Of a stretch of 64,000 nt of DNA, positions 26,145 to 34,783 are shown piece after piece. The first letter of the stretch is position 1; each line of letters starts with the position of its first letter. Position numbers and translations under genes: made by a program. Below the pieces are notes generated by a model. The model saw only the letters and a program-made list of their open reading frames with translations, was not told where the DNA came from and searched no databases. The stretch is from NCBI RefSeq assembly GCF_964036645.1, contig NZ_OZ038525.1:2502501-2566500 (forward strand), in the 5' to 3' direction. Source of the stretch: Tenacibaculum sp. 190524A02b. Lineage in GTDB: Bacteria > Bacteroidota > Bacteroidia > Flavobacteriales > Flavobacteriaceae.

Positions 26145-26575
26145 TTTGTATGTTTACTTATAATACTATTTACCCTATAAAAATTTCATCAATTAAGCTT
26201 TTAAAAATAAAACCAATAGCCTTGTTTTTCATATTTAAGCAAACATCATTTTTATCATTTTTTTGTTTTTTTATCTTTTTTTGCGTTACTTCGTAACTGA
26301 ATTAAAAGAAAAAGTATGCATTTTATGTGAAATTGTTATTTGCATTTATAAAAGCCATTCTTTGTGTTTTCTTACAACACAGGTTTTTATTACCAAAGCA
26401 TTGCATTACATGTAGCATTACTTCTAATATTATTTATACTAGTTAATAGTACTTTCTATTTTTATTTAGAATGAAACTATTATGCTATGTATGTAAAATA
26501 TTTTTCGCGAAAATAGACACAAGTCTTGAGTGTCTTAAAATGATCAAGATTTTATAAATTTTTTAAATTTTAATT
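26145..26575. other. Leader region of the double-glycine peptide, with two adjacent palindromes
   Basis: There is no ORF. TTTTCGCGAAAA (26502-26513) is a perfect 12-bp palindrome. AGACAC-N9-GTGTCT (26515-26535) is a 6-bp-arm dyad right beside it. Both lie 40-75 bases before the ATG at 26576, where operators would be expected. Confidence 0.4.
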
Positions 26576-26761
26576 ATGAAAAATCAACTTTTAAGTTTAG
26601 GAAAAGTTTTAAGCAAAGAAACACAACAATCAGTAAAAGGAGGAGGTGCAGAAGGTGATGTTTATTGCGTTACTGAAGATCACGAAAATAAAAGATCTAC
26701 AATAAAAAAAGGACCATGTATGGATCCTAACGATATTACAAGTTACGAGATAGAATTATAA
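26576..26761 (+). CDS. Double-glycine-leader peptide (bacteriocin-like), 61 aa
   Basis: MKNQLLSLGKVLSKETQQSVKGG is a leader of the class II bacteriocin type, with the cut expected after Gly22-Gly23. It is closely like the leader of the peptide at 36334 (SLGKVL(S/T)K..QQ). The core (about 38 residues, starting GAEGDVYC) has two cysteines (31 and 48) that could pair and an acidic end (TSYEIEL). A C39-peptidase ABC exporter would be required; none is in the window. It could be a bacteriocin, a signalling peptide or a secreted small protein of the Bacteroidota type. A terminator hairpin lies at 26772. Confidence 0.65.
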   Translation: MKNQLLSLGKVLSKETQQSVKGGGAEGDVYCVTEDHENKRSTIKKGPCMDPNDITSYEIEL

Positions 26762-26771
26762 TTCTAAGGTT

Positions 26772-26804
26772 AAAGCTAGAAGCATTTATGTTTCTAGCTT
26801 TTTC
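26772..26804 (+). terminator. Terminator of the double-glycine peptide gene
   Basis: The stem AAAGCTAGAA / TTCTAGCTTT is followed by a T-rich run. Confidence 0.7.
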
Positions 26805-27146
26805 TTTATTACATAAAGTGATTCTTGCAGTACTCTTTCTTATCTTAATTCAACTTGCTAAGCGTTACTAAAATTTTTTCAGCTAATAATATACTCCAAA
26901 ACATTATTATTTCCCTTATACTTCTCTAGCTCTACAAATACTTTAAAATGATGTTTACTCATCTTTCAACATATTTTAAACACTGAGTAACAAAAATTCC
27001 TTTAACAATAACAAATAATCAATAGTAGTAGTATAATAATTTTAAACGAAAAAACATTTCAACTTATACTCTCTTAATAATTGATTTTTAAATAAATATT
27101 ATGAAATTATACTTTATATTTACCCTTATAAAGTGATAAATCAACT
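26805..27146. other. Intergenic region before the membrane AraC gene
   Basis: It is A/T-rich. I see no ORF, repeat or clear operator. Confidence 0.4.
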
Positions 27147-28283
27147 ATGGATATCCTACCTTTGATCAATGCTGTTATTGGAATAACTTTAATTATTTTT
27201 ATTTTTTTAAACAAACATAATTTAGGTCAAAACTTTTACGCTAAAACTGCTATTATTGGCGTTATCACTATTTTTACTTTTTCAGCGATATCTGAATATA
27301 TTATGGCTGAGCACTCTCCAAATCGTTATAATATATTTATTTTTATTACCATAATATTATCACATTTAACAGGTTATTTTTTATTGCTTTTCATCTCAGT
27401 AATTACTAATTACTTTCAACATATAAAAAAAATAACTTTTATTACTATAGGGATCTCCATACTCAGGTTAATTTTTTATGTCTTTATACAGGAATTATTA
27501 ATAAAAACAGATATTTCTGGTATTAAAAACTTTACAAATCCTAATTTTAGACTTTATACAATACTTGCAAACATAGATGAGTTTATAATGGTTGTATATA
27601 ATTTAACTTTAATTATTATAGCTTATAAAATTTTAAAAAAAGCTCCTTTAATTATCTCTTTAAAATCTAATCAAACTTTATATTATAAATGGGGTAATAT
27701 TATACTTATATTTTCTGTTTCTCTATATACTTTTGCATTTATAAATACCATACTACTTTCTTTTAGTAGAGAAAATTTGTATTCTATTATTAGCATAGAA
27801 AACCTGCTCCAATCAATATTTTTTATATTCTTAACTATATCCATGATGTACTTTCCTGTATTTGCTTATTCAGGTAGGTACGAAGACCTTCCTTCCTTGT
27901 ATGAAACCAATACAGAAAAATATAAAAACTCTACTTTAAATAATTCATATGCTCTTTTTATGGAAATTGACACCTTAGTTAAAAAAGAAAAATTGTATCT
28001 AGACTCAGAGTTAAAAATGAATAAGATCTCAAAAAAATTATCTAAATCAATACCATACATATCTCAAGCTATAAATGAAAATACTCAAAAAAGTTTCCCA
28101 GATTACATCAATTCTTTTAGAGTTGAAGAAGCTAAAAAAAAATTATTAATAGACAAGCCTGATACGATTTTTGCAATTGCTATAGATGTAGGGTTTAACA
28201 ATAAAACTACTTTTTACAATGCTTTTAAAAAGCAAACCAACATGACCCCTAGTCAATATAAAAAAGAAAAAACTAATATTTAA
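27147..28283 (+). CDS. Membrane-anchored AraC-family regulator
   Basis: This protein has 378 residues. The N-terminal 240 residues contain about seven hydrophobic segments (for example LINAVIGITLIIFIFL, YNIFIFITIILSHLTGYFLL, IILIFSVSLYTFAFINTILL). A C-terminal AraC domain (about 275-376) has both HTHs: MNKISKKLSKSIPYISQAIN, and then TIFAIAIDVGFNNKTTFYNAFKKQTNMTPSQYKK. This 7TM-plus-AraC plan is frequent in Flavobacteria and suggests a membrane sensor that binds DNA directly. Neighbouring candidates for control are the bacteriocin-like peptide upstream and the subtilase downstream, but no site can be shown. The N-terminus starts directly with the first membrane helix. Confidence 0.85.
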   Translation: MDILPLINAVIGITLIIFIFLNKHNLGQNFYAKTAIIGVITIFTFSAISEYIMAEHSPNRYNIFIFITIILSHLTGYFLLLFISVITNYFQHIKKITFITIGISILRLIFYVFIQELLIKTDISGIKNFTNPNFRLYTILANIDEFIMVVYNLTLIIIAYKILKKAPLIISLKSNQTLYYKWGNIILIFSVSLYTFAFINTILLSFSRENLYSIISIENLLQSIFFIFLTISMMYFPVFAYSGRYEDLPSLYETNTEKYKNSTLNNSYALFMEIDTLVKKEKLYLDSELKMNKISKKLSKSIPYISQAINENTQKSFPDYINSFRVEEAKKKLLIDKPDTIFAIAIDVGFNNKTTFYNAFKKQTNMTPSQYKKEKTNI

Positions 28284-28723
28284 AAAAGTAATTCTCCTTT
28301 CTACTACAAATACAATTCCCCTATTCTAACTCAGGGTTATTAATCGTTATAAAGTAAGTTTCTACTCCCTATCAACTCTAGTTAGAAGGTTTTAAAGTTT
28401 CTACAAAAATTCATAACTCCTCATATTTATTCACAATTATTAAGTGTATTTACTACACTATCAAAAAAAATTACTTAGGCAAAAGAAATGATACTTGTTT
28501 TTTATTTTTATTTAATAAATAGTTTTCATAAAACTGAAATAAATAGACTATATAACATACACTCTCAAAACACTAATTATAAATAACTTGAAAATTAATT
28601 TAAAGTCAATATTTATAAATATTGACTTATTTTTTGTCTTAGCATTATAAGAATTGACCTTTAATTTAGGTGGGTTATTTAGTTTTAAACCGAAATTTTA
28701 AAACAATAAATAAATCCTTCAAA
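28284..28723. other. Intergenic region before the T9SS subtilase
   Basis: The only clear element is the perfect hairpin AAGTCAATATTTATAAATATTGACTT region at 28603-28628, followed by TATTTTTTG. It may end the AraC transcript or lie in the leader of the protease. Confidence 0.5.
28603..28634 (+). terminator. Perfect A/T-rich hairpin with T-run
   Basis: AAGTCAATATTTA / TAAATATTGACTT is followed by ATTTTTTG. Confidence 0.6.
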
Positions 28724-31270
28724 ATGAAAAACAAGTATTTAAAGGCTTTTGTTCTTTCTTCAGTTCTTTTAGGAACTAATTATCAAACACAAGCGCAAAA
28801 CAAAAAAGAAGTGGAATCTATCCGTAAAAATTATGACTTAAAAAAGCTACAAAAAATGAGTCATAACTTTAAAGAAAAAAGTATAGATAAGAAAGAAAAG
28901 GCTTTCAAAATTGCTAAGAGAAAAGGATGGGAAACTAAAATTTTCAACAAAAATGGTACTTACATGGAACTTCAAGAGGTTGTTGATGGTAAACCTATTT
29001 ACTATACAACTTTTAATGTAGATGCAGCTAAATCAACTAGAACTAATCACTTACATAGTGGAGGTTCATTAGGCTTAAACCTTTTAGGCCAAGGTATGAA
29101 AGCTTATGTATGGGATGGTGGAATACCTAATAAAGACCATCAAGAATATGATGGAACCGGTGGAAACAATAGAGTATCTATAGGCGACGGTTCTTCAACA
29201 CTTAATTTTCACGCAGAGCATGTAACGGCTACTATTGTGGCATCTGGAAAAATAGCTAAATCAAAAGGAATGGCTCCTCATGCAACTGCAGTAGGAAATG
29301 ACTGGAATAATGATAAATCTGAGGCTACTAAAGCTGCAACTAATGGAATGATTCTTTCTAATCATTCTTATGGTTATGGAGCTCAACAAATTCCTGACTA
29401 CTATTTTGGTGCCTATATTGCGGTATCTCGTGAATGGGATGAGATTATGTTTAATGCTCCAAACTATTTAATGGTAGTAGCTGCTGGTAATGACGGAGAA
29501 GATGAAAGTTCTAATGCTAAGCCTTTAAATGGTAATAGCGCTTATGATAAATTATCAGGCCATTCAACATCTAAAAATAATTTAGTTGTAGCAAATGCAC
29601 AAGATGCAAATATTGATTCAAGTGGAAAGTTAATCTCGGTTCAGATTCATAGTTCTAGTAGTGAAGGTCCTACTGATGACCTACGTATTAAACCAGATAT
29701 TACAGGTAACGGTTCAGGAGTGTATTCTGCTACTCATTTCCCTAGCTATGATAAAGCATCTAGCTCAAATCATAGTGATGGAAACATTACTGATGATTAC
29801 ATTGAAATGACAGGAACCTCAATGGCTGCACCAAACGTAACTGGTTCTTTAGTATTATTACAACAACATTATAAAAATAAGAATAATGGTACTTTTATGA
29901 AAGCCGCAACTTTAAAAGGTTTGGCTTTACACACTGCTGATGATGTTGGAGCTAAAGGACCAGATGCAATTTACGGATGGGGTTTATTAAACGCTAAAGC
30001 AGCTGCTACGGCAATTACTCAAAATGGTAAAGAAGCACAAATTAAAGAGTTAACTTTAGCTTCTGGTAAATCATATACATTAACTGTTAATTCTGATGGA
30101 AAAAACCCTTTATTAACATCTATTTCTTGGACAGATAGACCGGGTACTGCTACTGAAAAAGCAAATCAATCTACACCTGTTTTAGTAAACGATTTAGATT
30201 TAAAAGTTACTAAAAGTGGCACAACATACAAACCTTGGAGATTAACAGGAGTAGCAACTAATGGAAAAGGAGACAACAAAGTAGATCCTTATGAAAGAGT
30301 AGATATTTCAAATGCGTCTGGTACTTATACTATTACGGTTACTCATAAAGGAACATTAACAGGCAATAATCAAAACTTTTCATTAATTGTAACTGGGTTA
30401 AAAGGAGAACCAGTTGTATGTAATGCCACGGTGCCAACAAACGTAATTTCAAAAGATATAACAGAAAAAGAAGCTAAAATTGAATGGACAACTGTATCTG
30501 GAGCAAAGTATGATATAAGATACCGTAAGTCTGGTACTACTAATTGGACAACTAAAGAAGTGACTACTAACAATTATAAAGTTACTAATTTAACGGCTAA
30601 AACTAAATATGATATTCAAGTACGTAGTAAATGCGCTAACAAAAGCTCAGCTTACAGCTCTATTGTTAATTTTACTACTAAACAAAAGCCAGTGCAAGAT
30701 ACACAAGCACCAACTGCTCCTACTAATTTAAAAGCTAACAAAGTTGAACAAACCACTTTAACATTAAACTGGACAGCTTCAACTGATAATATTGCCGTAA
30801 CTAGTTACGATATATATAAAGGAACAACTAAATTAGGAGTTGCAACAGGTACTTCATATAATGTAACTGGACTAACTGCTAATACAGCATATAAGTTTTC
30901 GGTAAAAGCAAAAGATGCGGCTGGTAATGTTTCTACTAGTAGTAATGAAATTAATGTAACTACTAAATTTGATGATGGAAATGATGATGACTGGGATTGG
31001 GGTGACGACTGGGACTGGGATGAATTTTCGACTAATAGTAGTGCTTCTTCAGACATTACAATTTTTCCAAACCCAGCATCAAACTTTATAAACATAAAAA
31101 CTGCGTTCTTGTTAAAAGCTAAGTACCGTATTTTTAATATCTCGGGTAAAACTGTCCTGTTTGGAAAAATAACTAAAAATATAGATATATCTAAATTAAC
31201 AAAAGGAGTTTACTTTTTTGAATATAAAAGTAAACAAGAACAACGTATAGTTAAATTTATAAAAGAGTAA
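28724..31270 (+). CDS. Subtilisin-like serine protease with FN3 domains and T9SS sorting domain
   Basis: The 848-residue start is ATG 28724, giving the signal peptide MKNKYLKAFVLSSVLLGTNY...QAQ; a frame extension to 28670 would put 18 non-signal residues in front. The S8 catalytic residues are Asp131 (VWDGG), His163 (HAEHVTATI, in place of the usual HGTHV) and Ser366 (GTSMAAP). A C-terminal beta domain of the protease follows (460-560), then two fibronectin type III domains (about 570-655 and 665-750). Next comes an acidic Trp/Asp linker (DDDWDWGDDWDWDE), and last a type A T9SS sorting domain (ITIFPNPASNFINI...KGVYFFEYKSK). It is probably a secreted or cell-surface protease. Confidence 0.92.
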   Translation: MKNKYLKAFVLSSVLLGTNYQTQAQNKKEVESIRKNYDLKKLQKMSHNFKEKSIDKKEKAFKIAKRKGWETKIFNKNGTYMELQEVVDGKPIYYTTFNVDAAKSTRTNHLHSGGSLGLNLLGQGMKAYVWDGGIPNKDHQEYDGTGGNNRVSIGDGSSTLNFHAEHVTATIVASGKIAKSKGMAPHATAVGNDWNNDKSEATKAATNGMILSNHSYGYGAQQIPDYYFGAYIAVSREWDEIMFNAPNYLMVVAAGNDGEDESSNAKPLNGNSAYDKLSGHSTSKNNLVVANAQDANIDSSGKLISVQIHSSSSEGPTDDLRIKPDITGNGSGVYSATHFPSYDKASSSNHSDGNITDDYIEMTGTSMAAPNVTGSLVLLQQHYKNKNNGTFMKAATLKGLALHTADDVGAKGPDAIYGWGLLNAKAAATAITQNGKEAQIKELTLASGKSYTLTVNSDGKNPLLTSISWTDRPGTATEKANQSTPVLVNDLDLKVTKSGTTYKPWRLTGVATNGKGDNKVDPYERVDISNASGTYTITVTHKGTLTGNNQNFSLIVTGLKGEPVVCNATVPTNVISKDITEKEAKIEWTTVSGAKYDIRYRKSGTTNWTTKEVTTNNYKVTNLTAKTKYDIQVRSKCANKSSAYSSIVNFTTKQKPVQDTQAPTAPTNLKANKVEQTTLTLNWTASTDNIAVTSYDIYKGTTKLGVATGTSYNVTGLTANTAYKFSVKAKDAAGNVSTSSNEINVTTKFDDGNDDDWDWGDDWDWDEFSTNSSASSDITIFPNPASNFINIKTAFLLKAKYRIFNISGKTVLFGKITKNIDISKLTKGVYFFEYKSKQEQRIVKFIKE

Positions 31271-31341
31271 TTAAACTTCTGTAACTAAGAAATAATTGAT
31301 CGTATAAATCAATTAAAAGTCTCCCTTTATAATTCATGATT

Positions 31342-31372
31342 AAAGTCCCAACTATTAAATAGCTGGGGCTTT
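31342..31372 (+). terminator. Hairpin after the subtilase gene
   Basis: The arms AAAGTCCCAACTATT / AATAGCTGGGGCTTT pair with one mismatch and one G-U; the downstream T-run is weak. Confidence 0.55.
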
Positions 31373-31565
31373 ATATTTTAACCAACATCCACGTTCCTTT
31401 CAAATTCAAACAATTAACCTTACATCCATTAAATCCACTTTACAAAGATTCTAAAATTAACTTAAAAGATGTTGTTTCAATTTTCAACATTTTAAACATA
31501 AAAAGATTGAGAAGGAGAATGTAACCTTTAAAGCATTTAACTTACACCTATTCTTACACCTCAAA

Positions 31566-31600
31566 AAAAAACCTCTGTAACCACAGGGGCTACAGAGGTC
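31566..31600 (-). terminator. Terminator of ssrA
   Basis: On the minus strand GACCTCTGTA pairs with TACAGAGGTT, followed by a run of eight or more T. It lies directly after the tmRNA 3' end. Confidence 0.85.
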
Positions 31601-31605
31601 AATTG

Positions 31606-32001
31606 TGGAGACGCCGAGAATCGAACTCGGGTCCAAACAAGTAGTTCAAAGGCTTTCTACATACTTAGTTTTGATTTAATTGTCGGCTAAAAGCTGATTC
31701 AAAACTACCCACTTTTAGCTTATCTTCTTTAATTTCAAAAACCTATCGAAGTACTAAGCTTTCTATGTTTACTTTTACGATGCCCAAAAATGAAACGCCG
31801 TAAACCAAGGCTTTTCGTGGACATAAAGCTTGCGCACCTTGTGCGCCGAGGCTTGAATCTTACTATAATTCAGATTATTAAGCAGCTAAAGCGTAATTAT
31901 TTTCGCCGTTTATAAAGTTGAAATAAGTTTAACGAGTTATCATCTCACTCCTCGGTATGCTTACGTTTTCACTAATCTTGCTGTCAAAACCAGTCGTCCC
32001 C
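31606..32001 (-). ncRNA. ssrA: Transfer-messenger RNA (tmRNA)
   Basis: The minus strand starts GGGGACGACTGGTTTTGACA and ends with a T-arm GTTCGATTC and acceptor CGTCTCC-A. The 5' GGGGACG pairs with the 3' CGTCTCC (one G-U pair). The tag frame in the first third reads GGCGAAAATAATTACGCTTT then AGCTGCTTAA, that is GENNYALAA followed by stop, the tag typical of Flavobacteria. The last bases after the discriminator are CAA, so the CCA end appears not to be encoded. It rescues stalled ribosomes with SmpB. A TATATTTG element at 32031-32038 on this strand is a candidate -7 promoter, which would leave a short leader to be trimmed. Confidence 0.97.
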
Positions 32002-32030
32002 AAATATGTCAAAGAATTACTTATTTCTTT

Positions 32031-32038
32031 CAAATATA
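32031..32038 (-). promoter_or_regulatory. -7 element upstream of ssrA
   Basis: TATATTTG on the minus strand fits TAnnTTTG, about 30 bases before the mature 5' end. Confidence 0.4.
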
Positions 32039-32238
32039 CTAGTAAATCTGTTTTTATTATCTAACATACATCTAAATTGATAACTGTATAAAATTATTTT
32101 ACTAGCAATATAAAATAAGCGGATGCAAATATAAAAAAATACTACTTGTAAAATCATTTAAAAAAAAGTATTTTCGCAACAAATAGTTGTAATTTACAAC
32201 AATTAAAATCAAATTGTTTAATTTTAATACAAAATAGT

Positions 32239-33447
32239 ATGAAATTTGGGATTATCAAGGAACGTAAAAACCCACCAGATAGAAGAGTTGTTTTTTCTCC
32301 TAGTAAACTACAAGAACTTAAAAAGCAATTTCCACAGGCTGAAATAATAGTAGAGAGTTCAGATATTAGAGTATTTCCTGACAAAGCATATGAAGATGCT
32401 GGTTTTACAGTTACCAATGATGTTAGTGATTGTGATGTATTGTTAGGTGTAAAAGAAGTTCCTTTAGATAATTTGATTCCAAATAAAAAATATTTTTTCT
32501 TTTCTCATACCATTAAAAAGCAACCTTATAATAGAAAGTTGTTAAAAACGATGTTAGAAAAAAACATTGAAATGTATGACCATGAAACTATTATTAAAGA
32601 AAATGGTGCTCGTTTAATAGGTTTTGGTCGCTATGCTGGTTTAGTAGGTGCTTACAATGGTTTTAGAGCTATTGGATTAAGAGAGGGAATTTTTACTTTG
32701 CCTAAAGTAGAAACCTTATCGGATTTAGATGCCGTTAAAAAGGAGTTAGATAAAATTACCATTCCTAATAACCTTAAAATTTTATTGTCAGGTACAGGCA
32801 AAGTAGCCTATGGTGCTAAAGAAATATTAGATCATTTACAAATTAAACAAGTGAGTGATGCGCTATATTTAACATCTAAATTTACAGAACCAGTTTACTG
32901 CATGGTAGATGTAATGGAATATGCAAAAAGGATTGATGGTAAAGTAGGTGATAAATTTGCTTTTTATAAAGATCCATCAGGTTATGAAAGTAATTTTATG
33001 CCTTATGCTAAAGAAACCGACTTTTTTATAGCAGGTCATTTTTATGGAGATGGTGCTCCATATTTATATACTAGAGAAGATGCTAAACATACTGACTTTA
33101 ATATTAAGTACGTAGCTGATATTTCATGTGATGTAGATGGTCCAGTAGCTTCAACTCTTAGAGCTTCTACCATTGCTGATCCTATATACGGATACCACGC
33201 TGCTACAGAAAGTGAAGTAGATTATAAACAAGAAGATGCTATTGTGGTAATGGCTGTAGACAATTTACCTTGTGAATTACCTAAAGATGCTAGTGAAGGT
33301 TTTGGTGATATGTTTTTACAACATGTTATTCCTGCTTTTTATAATAACGATAAAGATGGTATTTTAGCAAGATCAAAAATGACAGAAAACAAACAACTCA
33401 CCCAACGTTATGCTTATTTACAAGACTATGTTGATGGTAAAGAATAA
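32239..33447 (+). CDS. NAD(P)-dependent oxidoreductase of the saccharopine/alanine dehydrogenase type (LYS1-like)
   Basis: In this 402-residue protein, the start KFGIIKERKNPPDRRVVFSP is the N-terminal AlaDh/PNT-type domain. FFSHTIKKQPYNRKLLKTML and YDHETI...RLIGFGRYAGLVGAYN follow. The glycine-rich nucleotide-binding turn is LLSGTGKVAYGAKE, and the C-terminal half carries ADISCDVDGPVASTLR. These are the hallmarks of lysine-forming saccharopine dehydrogenase-like enzymes in Bacteroidota, whose true substrate is often uncertain. It is cytoplasmic. It heads a short run with two small genes (7-base gap). The ATG at 32239 begins exactly at the domain start. Confidence 0.8.
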   Translation: MKFGIIKERKNPPDRRVVFSPSKLQELKKQFPQAEIIVESSDIRVFPDKAYEDAGFTVTNDVSDCDVLLGVKEVPLDNLIPNKKYFFFSHTIKKQPYNRKLLKTMLEKNIEMYDHETIIKENGARLIGFGRYAGLVGAYNGFRAIGLREGIFTLPKVETLSDLDAVKKELDKITIPNNLKILLSGTGKVAYGAKEILDHLQIKQVSDALYLTSKFTEPVYCMVDVMEYAKRIDGKVGDKFAFYKDPSGYESNFMPYAKETDFFIAGHFYGDGAPYLYTREDAKHTDFNIKYVADISCDVDGPVASTLRASTIADPIYGYHAATESEVDYKQEDAIVVMAVDNLPCELPKDASEGFGDMFLQHVIPAFYNNDKDGILARSKMTENKQLTQRYAYLQDYVDGKE

Positions 33448-33454
33448 ATAATCA

Positions 33455-34102
33455 ATGCGCATCATTAAAAAAATATTAAAATACTTTTTCTTTTTTTTAA
33501 TGATGCTTATACTCTATACAGGTATATCTATTCTTGTCAGTTTTATTACTGTTAATAAAAACTCTAATAAACCCACAGATAATAAAACAGTTTATTTAAG
33601 CAGTAATGGTATTCATTTAAGTATTATTTTACCTAAAGAAAATATAGATCCTACTTTATTAAGAGATTTGTCGTATTCTAAAAACCACCACTATTTCATG
33701 TTTGGCTGGGGAAATGCTTATTTTTACTTAAACACTCCTACTTGGGATGATTTTAAAGTTTCAAACGGATTAAAAGCGCTTTTTTTAAACGGAGAAACTG
33801 CTATACACTTAACTACTTATTATAATAAGCAACCTAAATGGATTCCTGTGAAATTAAGTGACAGAGAACTATATAAGCTAAATGCTTACATTAAAAATAC
33901 GTTTAAAATTAACTTAGAAGGAAAGAAAATACCTATACCACATAAAGACTACAGTATTTATGATTCTTTCTACAGTGCAAAAGGTAGCTACTCCCCTATT
34001 AAAACTTGTAATACATGGGTAAATAGCGCTTTAAAAGAAAGTGGACTAAAAGCTAGCTATTGGACCCTTTGGGATTTTGGTGTACTCAATAAGTATAAAT
34101 AA
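33455..34102 (+). CDS. DUF2459 (TIGR02117) family membrane-anchored protein
   Basis: In this 215-residue protein, one N-terminal membrane helix (ILKYFFFFLMMLILYTGISI) is followed by a periplasmic domain with SNGIHLSIILP, FGWGNAYFYLNTPTW, KTCNTWVN and SYWTLWDFGV. The GIH, FGWG and C-N-T-W motifs are those of the DUF2459 family, whose fold resembles papain-like NlpC/P60 amidases; the Cys in TCNTW and His in GIH are candidate active residues (inference). The family function is unknown. It is 7 bases after the dehydrogenase, and its stop shares a base with the next ATG (TAATG). Confidence 0.8.
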   Translation: MRIIKKILKYFFFFLMMLILYTGISILVSFITVNKNSNKPTDNKTVYLSSNGIHLSIILPKENIDPTLLRDLSYSKNHHYFMFGWGNAYFYLNTPTWDDFKVSNGLKALFLNGETAIHLTTYYNKQPKWIPVKLSDRELYKLNAYIKNTFKINLEGKKIPIPHKDYSIYDSFYSAKGSYSPIKTCNTWVNSALKESGLKASYWTLWDFGVLNKYK

Positions 34103-34317
34103 TGATAGACAACAAACAGTTTTTAATAGACACTGCTAATATGAAAATGCCATTTGGTAAATACAAGAATGTGTATTTAATTGATATTCCAGAGTATTAT
34201 TTAGTATGGTATAAAAACAAAGGTTTTCCTAATGGAAAATTAGGAAAAATGATGGCTTTGGTATATGAACTTAAACTTAACGGTTTGGAAGATATTCTAC
34301 GAAAAATTAGAAGTTAA
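34102..34317 (+). CDS. DUF3820 family small protein
   Basis: This 71-residue protein has MPFGKYKNVYLIDIPEYYLVWYKNKGFPNGKLG, the typical DUF3820 signature of a compact beta-alpha domain similar to one found in exonuclease accessory regions. Its start overlaps the previous stop by one base (TAATG), so it is translationally coupled. It is cytoplasmic; the role is not established. The length is normal for stand-alone family members. Confidence 0.85.
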   Translation: MIDNKQFLIDTANMKMPFGKYKNVYLIDIPEYYLVWYKNKGFPNGKLGKMMALVYELKLNGLEDILRKIRS

Positions 34318-34783
34318 CTATTCGTTTAACCTTACGTAATTAATTCTTAATCGTAAACTATTCTTTATTTACTCCTTGTTAATTTTCTACAAAATTGAAC
34401 AAGCTTTAACTATAAATCATCTAAAACAAAATAAACTATAGATGGTAAAACTCAAACCTCAAAAAACAAGCCCTTAAAATAAAATTTAAACTTTTTTTAA
34501 AATCTTAAAAGAAGTATACAATAAATTAATGTTAATTTTACTTATCAACCAAAAACCTAAACACCTGACTTAAAACCCGTTAAACAATCTCAAAAAGAAA
34601 CATTTTTTTAATACAATCCAATTATTTTTTTTTGAATTACCAACTACTTTTACATCGAAAATAAGAAGCTAAAATCAAAGATTATTTTTCGGTTATATGT
34701 GTATTGTTTTAGCTCTTATTCAATAACCCTATTAAACCCATAGGAATTATTCCTTAAAAATTTTAAACAAAAATCAAAAGATC
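34318..34783. other. Intergenic region before the GEVED/PKD gene
   Basis: These 466 A/T-rich bases hold no ORF, repeat or hairpin that I can support. Presumably it is a long untranslated leader plus promoter. Confidence 0.4.

Noticed and set aside
28670..28723. Longer start of the T9SS subtilase
   Set aside because: It would place 18 residues before an otherwise ideal signal peptide.
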